Source of the DNA: Allosphingosinicella vermicomposti
GTDB lineage: Bacteria > Pseudomonadota > Alphaproteobacteria > Sphingomonadales > Sphingomonadaceae
DNA: 64,000 nt
Assembly (NCBI RefSeq): GCF_003012815.1
Contig: NZ_PXYJ01000002.1
Coordinates: 186,001 to 250,000 of the forward strand
Reading direction: 5' to 3'
The translations under genes were made by a program, and so were the position numbers. Under the pieces are notes generated by a model. The model worked only from the letters and a program-made list of their open reading frames with translations, was not told the origin of the DNA and ran no database searches. Each line of letters opens with the position of its first letter. The stretch's first letter is position 1. This document shows, piece by piece, positions 26,184-34,464 of this stretch.

Positions 26184-26944
26184 GTCGCGTCGGGGTAGGC
26201 CCGGGGCAAAAACTGCATCGTGGCGAGCAGATGCCCCAGATGCTCGCCATGATGCCCGCGCCGCCCGCCAAGGATCGGCCGCTGATCCTGCGGCACAGTG
26301 AGCGTCGCCTCCTCGATAACCGCGCGGACAGCCCGGTCATAGGCATCGCGGAAAGCCGCCACATCGGCGCCAATTCCGCGCTCAGCCATCGCCGTCGCAA
26401 CCGCATCCATCTCGAACAATTCCGGCACGAAGCGCCACAGCCAGTCGAAGCCGTGCTGCATCCGCTTATGGCTTTCGTCCGTGCCGTCGCCAAGGCGGAT
26501 CACCCATTCCTGGGCGAGCTCCTGATGATAGGTGACTTCCTTCACCGCCTTGGCCGCGACCGCCGCGATCAGTTCGTCCTTCGACGCCGTCAGCGCGTCG
26601 AACAGCATCTTCTGCCAGGTCGAGAAGAGGAATTGCCGCGCCATCGTCCGCGCGAAATCGCCGTTCGGCTGCTCGACGAGCAGGCAGTTGCGGTAATCGA
26701 GCACGTCGCGATGGAAGGCGAGCCTGTCGCCATCCCGCCCCTGCCCTTCGACATTTCCCGCCGCATCGAGGAAATGGGTCGCCTGACCGATTAGGTCGAG
26801 CGCCATATTGGCGAGGCTCAGATCCACCTCGACCGTCGGGCAGGCACCCGTCCATTCGGACTGACGCTGGCCGAGCACCAGAGCATCGTCGCCAAGGCGG
26901 AGGAGATAATCGAACAGAGCCTGATCCTGGGTCACAGTCGCCAT
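26177..26944 (-). CDS. paaC: 1,2-phenylacetyl-CoA epoxidase structural subunit PaaC
   Basis: Ferritin-like subunit of 255 residues that pairs with catalytic PaaA in the epoxidase. The sequence LFDYLLRLGDDALVLGQRQSEWTGACP and the later HGEHLGHLLATMQFLPRAYP are characteristic of PaaC. ATG 26944 is preferred over a GTG two codons earlier. The stop overlaps the paaD ATG. The gap to paaB upstream is 230 nt and filled with palindromic repeats. Confidence 0.93.
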   Translation of the reverse strand: MATVTQDQALFDYLLRLGDDALVLGQRQSEWTGACPTVEVDLSLANMALDLIGQATHFLDAAGNVEGQGRDGDRLAFHRDVLDYRNCLLVEQPNGDFARTMARQFLFSTWQKMLFDALTASKDELIAAVAAKAVKEVTYHQELAQEWVIRLGDGTDESHKRMQHGFDWLWRFVPELFEMDAVATAMAERGIGADVAAFRDAYDRAVRAVIEEATLTVPQDQRPILGGRRGHHGEHLGHLLATMQFLPRAYPDATW

Positions 26945-26960
26945 CCCCACTTTCGCTAGT

Positions 26961-27024
26961 CCCGAGCCTGTCGAAGGGCGTGAGCACGTGCCGGACCGGG
27001 CTTCGACAAGCTCAGCCCTCGCGG
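26961..27024. repeat. Palindromic repeat (type B), paaB-paaC gap, first
   Basis: Inverted pair built on GCCTGTCGAAGGGC and GGGCTTCGACAAGCTCAG, the same core found at 27061, 27473 and 35375. It lies just upstream of paaC. Confidence 0.8.
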
Positions 27025-27060
27025 GGTTGGAATGCCGAGCATCCTAACTAGACCCCTCTC

Positions 27061-27148
27061 CCGTTTGGGCTGAGCTTGTCGAAGCCCTGTTTTTTCTTCT
27101 CCAGCGGCTAAGGAAGGACAGCCCCTCGACAGGCTCAGGGCGAACGGT
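27061..27148. repeat. Palindromic repeat (type B), paaB-paaC gap, second
   Basis: Inverted pair GGGCTGAGCTTGTCGAAGCC and CCTCGACAGGCTCAGGGC, with outer ends pairing as CCGTTTG and CGAACGG. It is a second copy in the same gap. Confidence 0.85.
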
Positions 27149-27173
27149 GCGGGTGATAAGAGCGAAGCAAGCA

Positions 27174-27458
27174 TCAGATGTGCTTCACGTCATCGGGAAT
27201 GTTGTAGAAGGTCGGGTGGCGGTAGATCTTGTCTTCCGCCGGTTCGAACATCGCGCCGTCATCCGATGGGTCGGAGGCGATGATCGACGCTGACGGCACG
27301 ACCCACAGGCTCACCCCCTCCATCCGCCGCGTATAAGTATCGCGCGCGTGGCGGAGCGCGATCTCCGCGTCCGGCGCGTGGACGCTGCCGACATGGCGAT
27401 GGGAAAGCCCGCCCTTCGAGCGGACGAATACTTCCCAGAGGGGCCAATCCTTAGACAT
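27174..27458 (-). CDS. paaB: 1,2-phenylacetyl-CoA epoxidase subunit PaaB
   Basis: Small subunit of 94 residues required for the PaaABCE epoxidase complex. WPLWEVFVRSKGGLSHRHVGSVHAPDAEIALRHARDTYTRR is typical of PaaB in both sequence and length. AGGAG precedes the ATG by 6 nt. Palindromic repeats flank it on both sides, separating it from paaA and paaC. Confidence 0.95.
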   Translation of the reverse strand: MSKDWPLWEVFVRSKGGLSHRHVGSVHAPDAEIALRHARDTYTRRMEGVSLWVVPSASIIASDPSDDGAMFEPAEDKIYRHPTFYNIPDDVKHI

Positions 27459-27472
27459 CCTGCACTCCTATT

Positions 27473-27576
27473 CCGTTCGCCCTGAGTAGGGACTGAGCTT
27501 GGCGAAGGCCCGTATCGCAGGGCAGTCCTTCGATACACCGGTTCGACAAGCTCACCGGCTACTCAGGACGAACGGG
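27473..27576. repeat. Palindromic repeat (type B), paaA-paaB gap
   Basis: Long imperfect inverted repeat starting CCGTTCGCCCTGAGTAGG and ending with its complement (CTACTCAGGACGAACGG). It fills the 131-nt gap between paaA and paaB and has inner complementary segments with the GCTTGGCGAAGG core. Confidence 0.85.
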
Positions 27577-27589
27577 TGGCGGCTTACTG

Positions 27590-28573
27590 CTAAGCCGCCT
27601 TCCTCTTCTCCACCTGTTTCGCGGCATAGGCGTCCGCCGCCTCGCGGATCCAGGCGCCGTCTTCCCAAGCCTTGCGGCGGGCGGCCATGCGCTCCTTGGC
27701 GACCGGCCCTTCGCCTTTCACCACCGCATAAAATTCCGACCAGTCGACTTGGCCGAAATCATAGCCGCCTTTTTCCTCGTTCCACTGTACAGCGGGATCG
27801 GGAACGGTGAGGCCGATGGCGTCGGCCTGCGGCACGGTGATGTCGACGAATTTCTGGCGCAACTCGTCATTCGTCTCGCGCTTGATGCGCCAGCGCATGG
27901 ATTGCGCCGTATTGGGGCTGTTCTCGTCCGGCGGGCCGAACATCATGAGCGAGGGCCACCACCAGCGGTTGAGCGCATCCTGCGCCATCCTTTTCTGCGC
28001 GTCCGTGCCGGCGGCGAGATGCATCATGATCTCATAGCCCTGGCGCTGGTGGAAGCTTTCTTCCTTGCAGACGCGCACCATCGCGCGAGCATAGGGACCG
28101 TAGGACGTGCGCTGCAGCGGCACCTGGTTCATGATCGCAGCGCCATCCACCAGCCAGCCGATCGCGCCGATATCCGCCCAGGTGAGCGTCGGATAATTGA
28201 AGATGGTGCTGTACTTCGCTTTGCCCGAATGCAGCGCCTCGATCATCTCTTCGCGGGCCGTGCCCAACGTCTCGGCCGCCGAATAGAGATAGAGGCCGTG
28301 CCCGGCTTCATCCTGCACCTTGGCGAGGAGGATCGCCTTGCGGCGCAGCGACGGCGCGCGGGTGATCCAATTTCCCTCGGGCAGCATGCCCACGATTTCC
28401 GAGTGGGCATGCTGCGAGATCTGGCGGACCAACGTCCGCCGGTAAGCCTCAGGCATCCAATCCTTGGGCTCGATAAATTCATCGGCCGCAACGCGTGCCT
28501 CGAAGGCCGCGAGTTTGTCTGCATCCTCTGTCGAAGCTACGGCCGCCGATTTTTGAAGCTCGGTCGTGTACAT
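27590..28573 (-). CDS. paaA: 1,2-phenylacetyl-CoA epoxidase catalytic subunit PaaA
   Basis: Di-iron oxygenase subunit of 327 residues that epoxidises the ring of phenylacetyl-CoA. The length is normal, and the ferritin-like ligand helices are visible (for example [20 protein letters not shown] and [15 protein letters not shown], each with ExxH). It is the first gene of the paaA-E run. AGGAGAG lies upstream of the ATG, and a TetR-type palindrome lies 34 nt upstream, where it could block transcription. Confidence 0.95.
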   Translation of the reverse strand: MYTTELQKSAAVASTEDADKLAAFEARVAADEFIEPKDWMPEAYRRTLVRQISQHAHSEIVGMLPEGNWITRAPSLRRKAILLAKVQDEAGHGLYLYSAAETLGTAREEMIEALHSGKAKYSTIFNYPTLTWADIGAIGWLVDGAAIMNQVPLQRTSYGPYARAMVRVCKEESFHQRQGYEIMMHLAAGTDAQKRMAQDALNRWWWPSLMMFGPPDENSPNTAQSMRWRIKRETNDELRQKFVDITVPQADAIGLTVPDPAVQWNEEKGGYDFGQVDWSEFYAVVKGEGPVAKERMAARRKAWEDGAWIREAADAYAAKQVEKRKAA

Positions 28574-28606
28574 CGCTTCTCTCCTATAGACCCCGTTTTA
28601 ACATTC

Positions 28607-28622
28607 ACCGACCGATCGGTCA
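28607..28622. promoter_or_regulatory. TetR-type operator upstream of paaA
   Basis: ACCGACCGATCGGTCA contains the perfect 12-bp palindrome GACCGATCGGTC (28610-28621). It lies 34 nt before the paaA start. The same 16-mer with one change occurs upstream of ilvE, read on the other strand (49760-49775). It is probably bound by the TetR regulator at 23926. Confidence 0.7.
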
Positions 28623-28807
28623 AACAATTCGCTACGCAAAATCTTTTCGAGGGAAAGTTGATGAAATTGATGCTCTAACAAGTTTTTCAAAAACCCCTTC
28701 AAACCCGGTCAGCAAAGGCCGGAAGAGGGAGGGGAAGCGGTCATAACGAAACTTAACCCAAAAGCGGTCTGTAGGAAAATATCATGACCGGGCAGCAAGA
28801 CCGATGC

Positions 28808-30010
28808 TCAGACCCGCTCGATCACCGTTGCGATTCCCTGCCCCACCCCAACGCACATGGCGCAGAGCGCATAGCGGCCGCCAGTGCGCTGGAGCTCTTC
28901 GGTGGCGGTCATCAGCAAACGCGCACCGGACATGCCCAAAGGATGGCCAAGCGCGATGGCGCCGCCGTTCGGATTGACGTGCGGCGCATCGTAAGGGAGG
29001 CCCAGTTCGCGGAGGACGGGGAGCGCCTGGGCGGCGAAGGCCTCGTTGATTTCGATGACGTCCATGTCGGCGATGGTAAGGCCGAGGCGGGCCAGCAATT
29101 TCTGCGACGCGGGCGCCGGGCCGATGCCCATGATGCGCGGTTCAACGCCGACCACCGCGCCGCCCCGGATGCGGGCGCGCGGCGTCAGGCCGTTCGCTTT
29201 CGCGACCGCTTCGGACGCGACGATCATCGCCGCCGCGCCGTCATTGACGCCCGAGGCGTTGCCTGCCGTCACCGTGCCGTCGGCGCGCACGATCGGCTTC
29301 AGCTTTGCGAGCGCCTCGACATTGGTCTGGCGCGGGTGCTCGTCGCGATCGACGATTATGGGATCGCCTTTGCGCTGCGGAATGGAAACGGGCACGATTT
29401 CGGCAGCGAGGCGGCCATTGGCCTGCGCGCGGGCGGCCTTGTCCTGGCTGCGCACGGCAAAGGCGTCCTGATCTTCGCGGCTTACCTTCCATGCATCGGC
29501 GACATTCTCGCCGGTCGAGGGCATGGTATCGTCGCCATAAACGGACTTCATCTTCGGATTGACGAAGCGCCAGCCTATGGTCGTGTCGTACATCTCGGCA
29601 TTGCGATCAAAGGCGCTTGTCGCCTTGGCCATGACGAAGGGCGCGCGGCTCATGCTTTCTGAGCCTCCCGCGATCACCATCTCCGCCTCGCCGCCCCGAA
29701 TGACGCGCCCGGCCATAGCGACCGCATCCATGCCCGAACCGCAGAGGCGATTGAGCGTCACCCCGCCCGACGATTGCGGAAGGCCCGCGAGCAGTCCAGC
29801 CATGCGTGCGAGGTTGCGATTATCCTCGCCCGCCTGATTGGCGCAGCCGAGAATGACGTCGTCCACCCGGTTCCAGTCCACACCCGGGTTACGCTCCATC
29901 AAGGCCTTGATCGGAATGGCGGCGAGATCGTCGGCGCGGACGGACGAAAGTGCACCCGCATAGCGGCCGATAGGCGTGCGGATTGCATCGCAAATGAAAG
30001 CCTCGGTCAT
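28808..30010 (-). CDS. paaJ: 3-oxoadipyl-CoA/3-oxo-5,6-dehydrosuberyl-CoA thiolase
   Basis: Thiolase of about 400 residues for the final cleavages of the phenylacetyl-CoA pathway, giving acetyl-CoA and succinyl-CoA. The active Cys is in NRLCGSGMDAV; the His and second Cys are in NPNGGAIALGHPLGMSGAR and CAMCVGVGQG. The N-terminus (AFICDAIRTPIGRYAGALSSVRADDLAA) is typical of PcaF/PaaJ thiolases. GGGAG fits ATG 30010 rather than an ATG eight codons earlier. It is divergent from paaG. A 234-nt gap with the TetR site separates it from paaA. A general acetyl-CoA acetyltransferase is the alternative. Confidence 0.88.
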   Translation of the reverse strand: MTEAFICDAIRTPIGRYAGALSSVRADDLAAIPIKALMERNPGVDWNRVDDVILGCANQAGEDNRNLARMAGLLAGLPQSSGGVTLNRLCGSGMDAVAMAGRVIRGGEAEMVIAGGSESMSRAPFVMAKATSAFDRNAEMYDTTIGWRFVNPKMKSVYGDDTMPSTGENVADAWKVSREDQDAFAVRSQDKAARAQANGRLAAEIVPVSIPQRKGDPIIVDRDEHPRQTNVEALAKLKPIVRADGTVTAGNASGVNDGAAAMIVASEAVAKANGLTPRARIRGGAVVGVEPRIMGIGPAPASQKLLARLGLTIADMDVIEINEAFAAQALPVLRELGLPYDAPHVNPNGGAIALGHPLGMSGARLLMTATEELQRTGGRYALCAMCVGVGQGIATVIERV

Positions 30011-30029
30011 TCCATTCTCCCGTCGTTCC

Positions 30030-30112
30030 GTCATGCTGAACTTGTTTCAGCATCCATTTCGATGACATGCGCGATGCGCGAAGATGGACCCTGAAACAAG
30101 TTCAGGGTGACG
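30030..30112. repeat. Palindromic repeat (type C)
   Basis: Paired hairpins TGCTGAACTTGTTTCAGCA and CCCTGAAACAAGTTCAGGG in inverted orientation in the divergent gap between the thiolase and paaG. The same pair occurs at 40790-40872. Confidence 0.88.
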
Positions 30113-30144
30113 ATTTGGGGGCGCCGATGCTAGGTGCTGAGGCC

Positions 30145-30924
30145 ATGGCATATGAAACCATCAACTTCTCAGTGGAAAACGGCGTCGCCCGCCTCACCCT
30201 CAACCGGCCGGACCGTTTGAACAGCTTCACCGTGCAGATGCATGAGGAAGTGGCCGATGCGCTGTCCAATCTCGGCGAGGCGCGGTGCCTGGTGCTGACC
30301 GGTGCCGGACGCGGCTTTTGCGCAGGGCAGGATCTGAACGACCGCGCGGTGGCCCCGGGCCAGGCGGTGGACCTCGGGGAGTCGGTCGAAAAGCGCTACA
30401 ATCCGCTGATCCGGCGGCTCACCTCTCTACCAGTGCCGGTCATCGCGCGGGTGAATGGCGTGGCGGCCGGTGCGGGCGCCAATATCGCGCTGGCCTGCGA
30501 CATCGTCATCGCGGCGAAATCGGCCAAGTTCATCCAGTCCTTCGCCGCGATCGGGCTTATCCCGGACAGCGGGGGCACATGGGTGCTTCCGCGCCTCGTC
30601 GGACAGGCGCGCGCGCTTGGGCTGGCGCTGACCGGCGAACCCTTGCCTGCAGAGAAAGCGGCAGATTGGGGCCTGATCTGGAAAGCGGTGGAGGATGACG
30701 CGCTAGACGCCGAAGTCGACACCCTCGCCACCCGTTTCGCCACCGGCCCGACGCGCGGCCTGGCCGCGATCAAGAAGATGATCCGCGAAAGCTGGGACCA
30801 CCGGCTGGACGAAGAACTGAACCTCCAGCGCGACATGATGCGGGAGCTTGGCTTCAGCGAAGATTATAAGGAAGGCGTCGCGGCCTTCATGGAAAAGCGG
30901 ACGCCGAAGTTCGTCGGACAATAA
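30145..30924 (+). CDS. paaG: Ring 1,2-epoxyphenylacetyl-CoA isomerase PaaG (crotonase family)
   Basis: Crotonase-fold isomerase of about 259 residues that opens the 1,2-epoxide to the oxepin form. GAGRGFCAGQDLNDR and GVAAGAGANIALACDIVIAAKSAKF, then IPDSGGTWVLPRL, follow PaaG closely; the Asp in PDSGG corresponds to the PaaG catalytic acid. I chose ATG 30145 (MAYETINFS); the frame extends upstream into a repeat and should not be used. A palindromic repeat follows, then paaZ. Confidence 0.92.
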   Translation: MAYETINFSVENGVARLTLNRPDRLNSFTVQMHEEVADALSNLGEARCLVLTGAGRGFCAGQDLNDRAVAPGQAVDLGESVEKRYNPLIRRLTSLPVPVIARVNGVAAGAGANIALACDIVIAAKSAKFIQSFAAIGLIPDSGGTWVLPRLVGQARALGLALTGEPLPAEKAADWGLIWKAVEDDALDAEVDTLATRFATGPTRGLAAIKKMIRESWDHRLDEELNLQRDMMRELGFSEDYKEGVAAFMEKRTPKFVGQ

Positions 30925-30925
30925 T

Positions 30926-30982
30926 CCCGTTCGTGTCGAGCGAAGTCGAGACACGCTTCTCGACTTCGCTCGAAGCGAACGG
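30926..30982. repeat. Palindromic repeat (type B')
   Basis: Inverted pair with arms CCGTTCGTGTCGAGCGAAGTCGAG-like and CTCGACTTCGCTCGAAGCGAACGG-like between paaG and paaZ. A single arm of the same element lies inside the B3 lactamase gene (48171-48199). Confidence 0.88.
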
Positions 30983-31001
30983 ATGGAGAGAGTGCCAAAA
31001 A

Positions 31002-33020
31002 ATGAAAACCCTGAACCTTCTCAACTACGCCCAGGACGGCTGGTATGCGGCCCCCGGCGGGCTCGCCGAAGTGCAGAGCGCTGTTACCGGCGAGGTGATC
31101 GCGACCACGGGCAGCCAAGGCCTCGATTTCAAGGCGATGCTCGATCACGCCCGCACTGTCGGCGGCCCGGCCCTGCGTGCCATGACCTTCCACGAACGCG
31201 CGTGGATGCTGAAGGATCTCGCCAACGCGATCATGGCGCGCAAGGAAGAGCTTTACGAGCTCAATTACCAGACCGGCGCGACGCGCAAGGATGGCTGGAT
31301 CGATATCGAGGGCGGCGCGGGCACGCTCTATTCCTTCTCGTCCAAGGGCCGTCGCGAGCTTCCCAACCAACGCGTCCTGATCGACGGCAATATGGAACCG
31401 CTGTCGAAGGGCGGCACCTTCGTCGGCCAGCATGTGTGGACCTCGCTCCAGGGCGCGGCCGTCCACATCAACGCCTTCAACTTCCCGGTCTGGGGCATGC
31501 TCGAAAAGCTCGCCCCCACCCTTCTTGCGGGCGTGCCCGCCATCGTGAAACCGGCCTCCTCGACCGGCTACCTCGCCGAAGCCGCCTTCCGCATCATGAT
31601 CGAAGCCAATGTGCTGCCCAAGGGCGCTGTGCAGCTCGTCATGGGCGGCGTCGGCGACATGTTCGATCATCTTGCTTGCCAAGATGTCGTCTCCTTCACC
31701 GGCTCGGCCGCGACGGCGCTTAAACTCCAGTCCCATCCGATCTTCGCGCGCGAAAGCGTCCGCTTCATTGCCGAGCGGGACAGTTTGAATGCCTCCATCC
31801 TCGGCCCGGATGCGGCGCCGGGCACGCCGGAATTCGATCTCTTCGTCAAGGAAGTGGCGACCGAGATGATAGTGAAGGCCGGGCAGAAATGCACCGCCAT
31901 CCGCCGCGCAATGGCGCCCGCCCAATATATCGACGCCGTGCAGGATGCGCTTGCCGAGCGCCTCGCCAGGGTGAAGGTCGGCGATCCGCGCGAGGAAGGC
32001 GTCACCATGGGGGCGCTTGCCAGCCGCTCGCAGCTCGAAGCCGTGCGGTCGGCGGTCGCCGAACTGTCCAAGGCCGCGCGCATCGTCTCGGGCAATCCGG
32101 ACGCTTTGCCGGTCGCGGGCAACGGCGCCTTTATCGAGCCGATCCTGCTCCGCTCTGACGATCCCTGGGGATCGGACGCGGTGCATGATGTCGAAGCCTT
32201 CGGCCCCGTTTCCACGATCATGCCCTATCGCGACCTCGATGACGCTATCGCGCTCGCCAATCGCGGCATGGGTAGCCTTGCCCTCTCGCTCTTCAGCTTC
32301 GATCCCAAGGTCGCCGAGGATTTCGTCCTCGGCGCGGGCGCCTATCATGGCCGCATGGTGATCCTCGACCGCACGTCGGCCAAGGAATCCACCGGCCACG
32401 GTTCCCCCCTCCCCGTCCTCGTCCATGGCGGCCCGGGCCGCGCGGGCGGCGGCGAGGAAATGGGCGGCGTGCGCGGTGTTACGCACTATATGCAGCGCAC
32501 CGCCCTTCAGGGTTCGCCCGCCGTCCTTTCCAGCATCGTCAAGCAATGGCTCCCCGGTGCCCCGAAGCCGGAAGGCGATATCCACCCCTTCCGCAAACGC
32601 ATTGCGGAGCTGGATGTCGGCTATACGCTGAAGACCGCGAGCCGCACCGTCACCCTCGAAGACGTCGAGCATTTCGCCCATTTCACCGGCGACACCTTCT
32701 ACGCCCATATGGACGAGGAAGCCGCCAAGGCGAGCCCGATCTTCGAAGGCCGCGTGGCGCACGGATACCTGATCCTGTCCTTCGCGGCGGGCCTCTTCGT
32801 CGAACCCGCGCCCGGCCCCGTCCTCGCCAATACCGGCCTTGAAAACCTCCGTTTCCTGACCCCGCTTTATCCCGGCGATTCCATGCGCGTGGAACTCACC
32901 GTCAAATCGAAGAGCGTCCGCGACGAGGAGAAGAGCGAAGTTCGCTGGGCCGTCGTCATCCTCAACCAGAAGGACGAGATCGTCGCGACCTACGACCTGC
33001 TGACGATGAACCGGCCCTGA
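31002..33020 (+). CDS. paaZ: Bifunctional oxepin-CoA hydrolase / semialdehyde dehydrogenase PaaZ
   Basis: Two-domain enzyme of 672 residues. The N-terminal aldehyde dehydrogenase domain (about 1-520) has the catalytic Cys in [12 protein letters not shown] and the cofactor-loop sequence [12 protein letters not shown]. The C-terminal MaoC-like hydratase (about 530-672) has [13 protein letters not shown], with the Asp and His of the oxepin-CoA hydrolase active site. It opens the oxepin ring and oxidises the aldehyde. ATG 31002 (MKTLNLLNY) is chosen; upstream codons belong to a repeat. Confidence 0.95.
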   Translation: MKTLNLLNYAQDGWYAAPGGLAEVQSAVTGEVIATTGSQGLDFKAMLDHARTVGGPALRAMTFHERAWMLKDLANAIMARKEELYELNYQTGATRKDGWIDIEGGAGTLYSFSSKGRRELPNQRVLIDGNMEPLSKGGTFVGQHVWTSLQGAAVHINAFNFPVWGMLEKLAPTLLAGVPAIVKPASSTGYLAEAAFRIMIEANVLPKGAVQLVMGGVGDMFDHLACQDVVSFTGSAATALKLQSHPIFARESVRFIAERDSLNASILGPDAAPGTPEFDLFVKEVATEMIVKAGQKCTAIRRAMAPAQYIDAVQDALAERLARVKVGDPREEGVTMGALASRSQLEAVRSAVAELSKAARIVSGNPDALPVAGNGAFIEPILLRSDDPWGSDAVHDVEAFGPVSTIMPYRDLDDAIALANRGMGSLALSLFSFDPKVAEDFVLGAGAYHGRMVILDRTSAKESTGHGSPLPVLVHGGPGRAGGGEEMGGVRGVTHYMQRTALQGSPAVLSSIVKQWLPGAPKPEGDIHPFRKRIAELDVGYTLKTASRTVTLEDVEHFAHFTGDTFYAHMDEEAAKASPIFEGRVAHGYLILSFAAGLFVEPAPGPVLANTGLENLRFLTPLYPGDSMRVELTVKSKSVRDEEKSEVRWAVVILNQKDEIVATYDLLTMNRP

Positions 33021-33023
33021 TGG

Positions 33024-33101
33024 TCATTGCGAGCGTAGCGAAGCAATCCAGTCAACTAGGCAAGCGTGGACTGCCGCGTTGTTTCGCTTCTCGCAATGAC
33101 G
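33024..33101. repeat. Palindromic repeat (type D) between paaZ and lysA
   Basis: Ends are TCATTGCGAGCGTAGCGAAGC and its near complement GTTTCGCTTCTCGCAATGA. It begins 4 nt after the paaZ stop and ends 25 nt before the apparent lysA initiation point. Relatives lie at 49935 and 60532. Confidence 0.88.
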
Positions 33102-33171
33102 TGAAAAAGAACCGAAGGCGATAGAAATAGACCATTTCCAGCTCAAGAACGGAGTCCTCCACTGCGAGAAC

Positions 33172-34389
33172 GTGCCGCTGCCTGCCATCGCGGAGGCGGT
33201 GGGGACGCCCGTTTACGTCTATTCGGCCGCGACGATGCAGCGCCATGCCCGGGTGTTTCAGGAGGCGCTGGCCGGGCTTGACGATCCACTGATCGCTTAT
33301 GCGGTGAAGGCCAACCCCAATGCGGCGGTGCTGGCCACCCTGCGAGACGAAGGACTGGGCGCTGACGTCGTGTCTGGCGGCGAATATCGGCGCGCGATTG
33401 CGGCAGGTGTCCCGCCTGAAAAGATCGTATTCTCCGGGGTTGGCAAAACGGCCAACGAGATGCGGCTCGCGCTTGGGGGCGGTCTCTGCCAGTTCAACCT
33501 GGAATCGTTCGAGGAAGCGGAGATGTTATCTGCCGTGGCAGCCGCGATGGGCAAGACTGCGCCGGTGGCCTTCCGCGTCAATCCGGACGTGGAAGCGGGC
33601 ACCCATGCGAAGATTTCAACAGGAGCCGCGCATAACAAATTCGGTATTCCGATCCTCGATGCCCTCGCCGCTTATGCCAGCGCGAAGAGCCTGCCGGGCT
33701 TGGATGTGCAGGGCGTGGCGGTCCATATTGGCAGCCAGCTGACCAGCCTCGCACCGCTCGAATCCGCTTTCCGCAAGGTAGGCGAGCTGATCGCCGAACT
33801 TCGCAAGGGGGGACACGGCATTCGCAAGGCTGACCTCGGCGGCGGACTCGGCATACCTTATGATCCCGGAGTGCCTCCGCCGCCCAATCCCAAAACCTAT
33901 GGAAAGATGGTGGCGAAAGTAACCAGGGGGTGGAATGTCCGCCTGATCTTCGAGCCGGGACGGCTGATCGTGGGCAATGCCGGAGTGTTGCTGACTGAGG
34001 TGATCCGAGTCAAACCGGGCGCAACCGATCCTTTCGTGATCGTCGATGCCGCGATGAACGATCTGATGCGCCCCAGTCTCTACGATGCCTGGCACGCCAT
34101 CGATGCTGTGCAGCCTCGGGGTACACGAATGACCGCCAATGTGGTGGGCCCGGTTTGCGAGACGGGCGACACCTTCGCGACCGGACGGGATATGGACGGC
34201 GTCCAGGCCGGCGACCTCGTCGTCTTCCGCACGGCGGGCGCTTACGCCGCGACGATGGCGAGCACCTACAACAGCCGCCCGCTTACTCCCGAAGTGATGG
34301 TGAGTGGCGACAAATGGGCCATAGTGCGCGAGCGTCAGGACGTTGAAAGCCTGATCCAGGCTGACAAGATTCCGAATTGGCTGGCCTGA
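33172..34389 (+). CDS. lysA: Diaminopimelate decarboxylase
   Basis: PLP-dependent decarboxylase for the last step of lysine synthesis. The PLP lysine is in LIAYAVKANPN; GGGLGIPY and IFEPGRLIVGNAGVLL are classic, and VGPVCETGDTF carries the active-site Cys. Start problem: the annotated GTG at 33172 is the first ordinary start codon, but the codons before it still encode the normal LysA N-terminus (DHFQLKNGVLHCENV). The expected initiator Met at 33127 is ATA. Either ATA is used or the protein starts 15 residues late. A palindromic repeat lies just upstream. Confidence 0.9.
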   Translation: MPLPAIAEAVGTPVYVYSAATMQRHARVFQEALAGLDDPLIAYAVKANPNAAVLATLRDEGLGADVVSGGEYRRAIAAGVPPEKIVFSGVGKTANEMRLALGGGLCQFNLESFEEAEMLSAVAAAMGKTAPVAFRVNPDVEAGTHAKISTGAAHNKFGIPILDALAAYASAKSLPGLDVQGVAVHIGSQLTSLAPLESAFRKVGELIAELRKGGHGIRKADLGGGLGIPYDPGVPPPPNPKTYGKMVAKVTRGWNVRLIFEPGRLIVGNAGVLLTEVIRVKPGATDPFVIVDAAMNDLMRPSLYDAWHAIDAVQPRGTRMTANVVGPVCETGDTFATGRDMDGVQAGDLVVFRTAGAYAATMASTYNSRPLTPEVMVSGDKWAIVRERQDVESLIQADKIPNWLA

Positions 34390-34464
34390 AAAGTGCCCCG
34401 GCGGAAGCAGGAGCCCCGGAAGGATAGCGCCGCGCCTCTGGGTTCCTCTTGCGCAATAACATAA

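Noticed and set aside
26041-27580. Clustered repeats as a CRISPR array
   Set aside because: Repeats are long imperfect palindromes of different types without regular spacers, and no cas genes are present.
30864-32762. 632-residue minus-strand frame opposite paaZ
   Set aside because: Shadow frame; PaaZ motifs lie on the plus strand.
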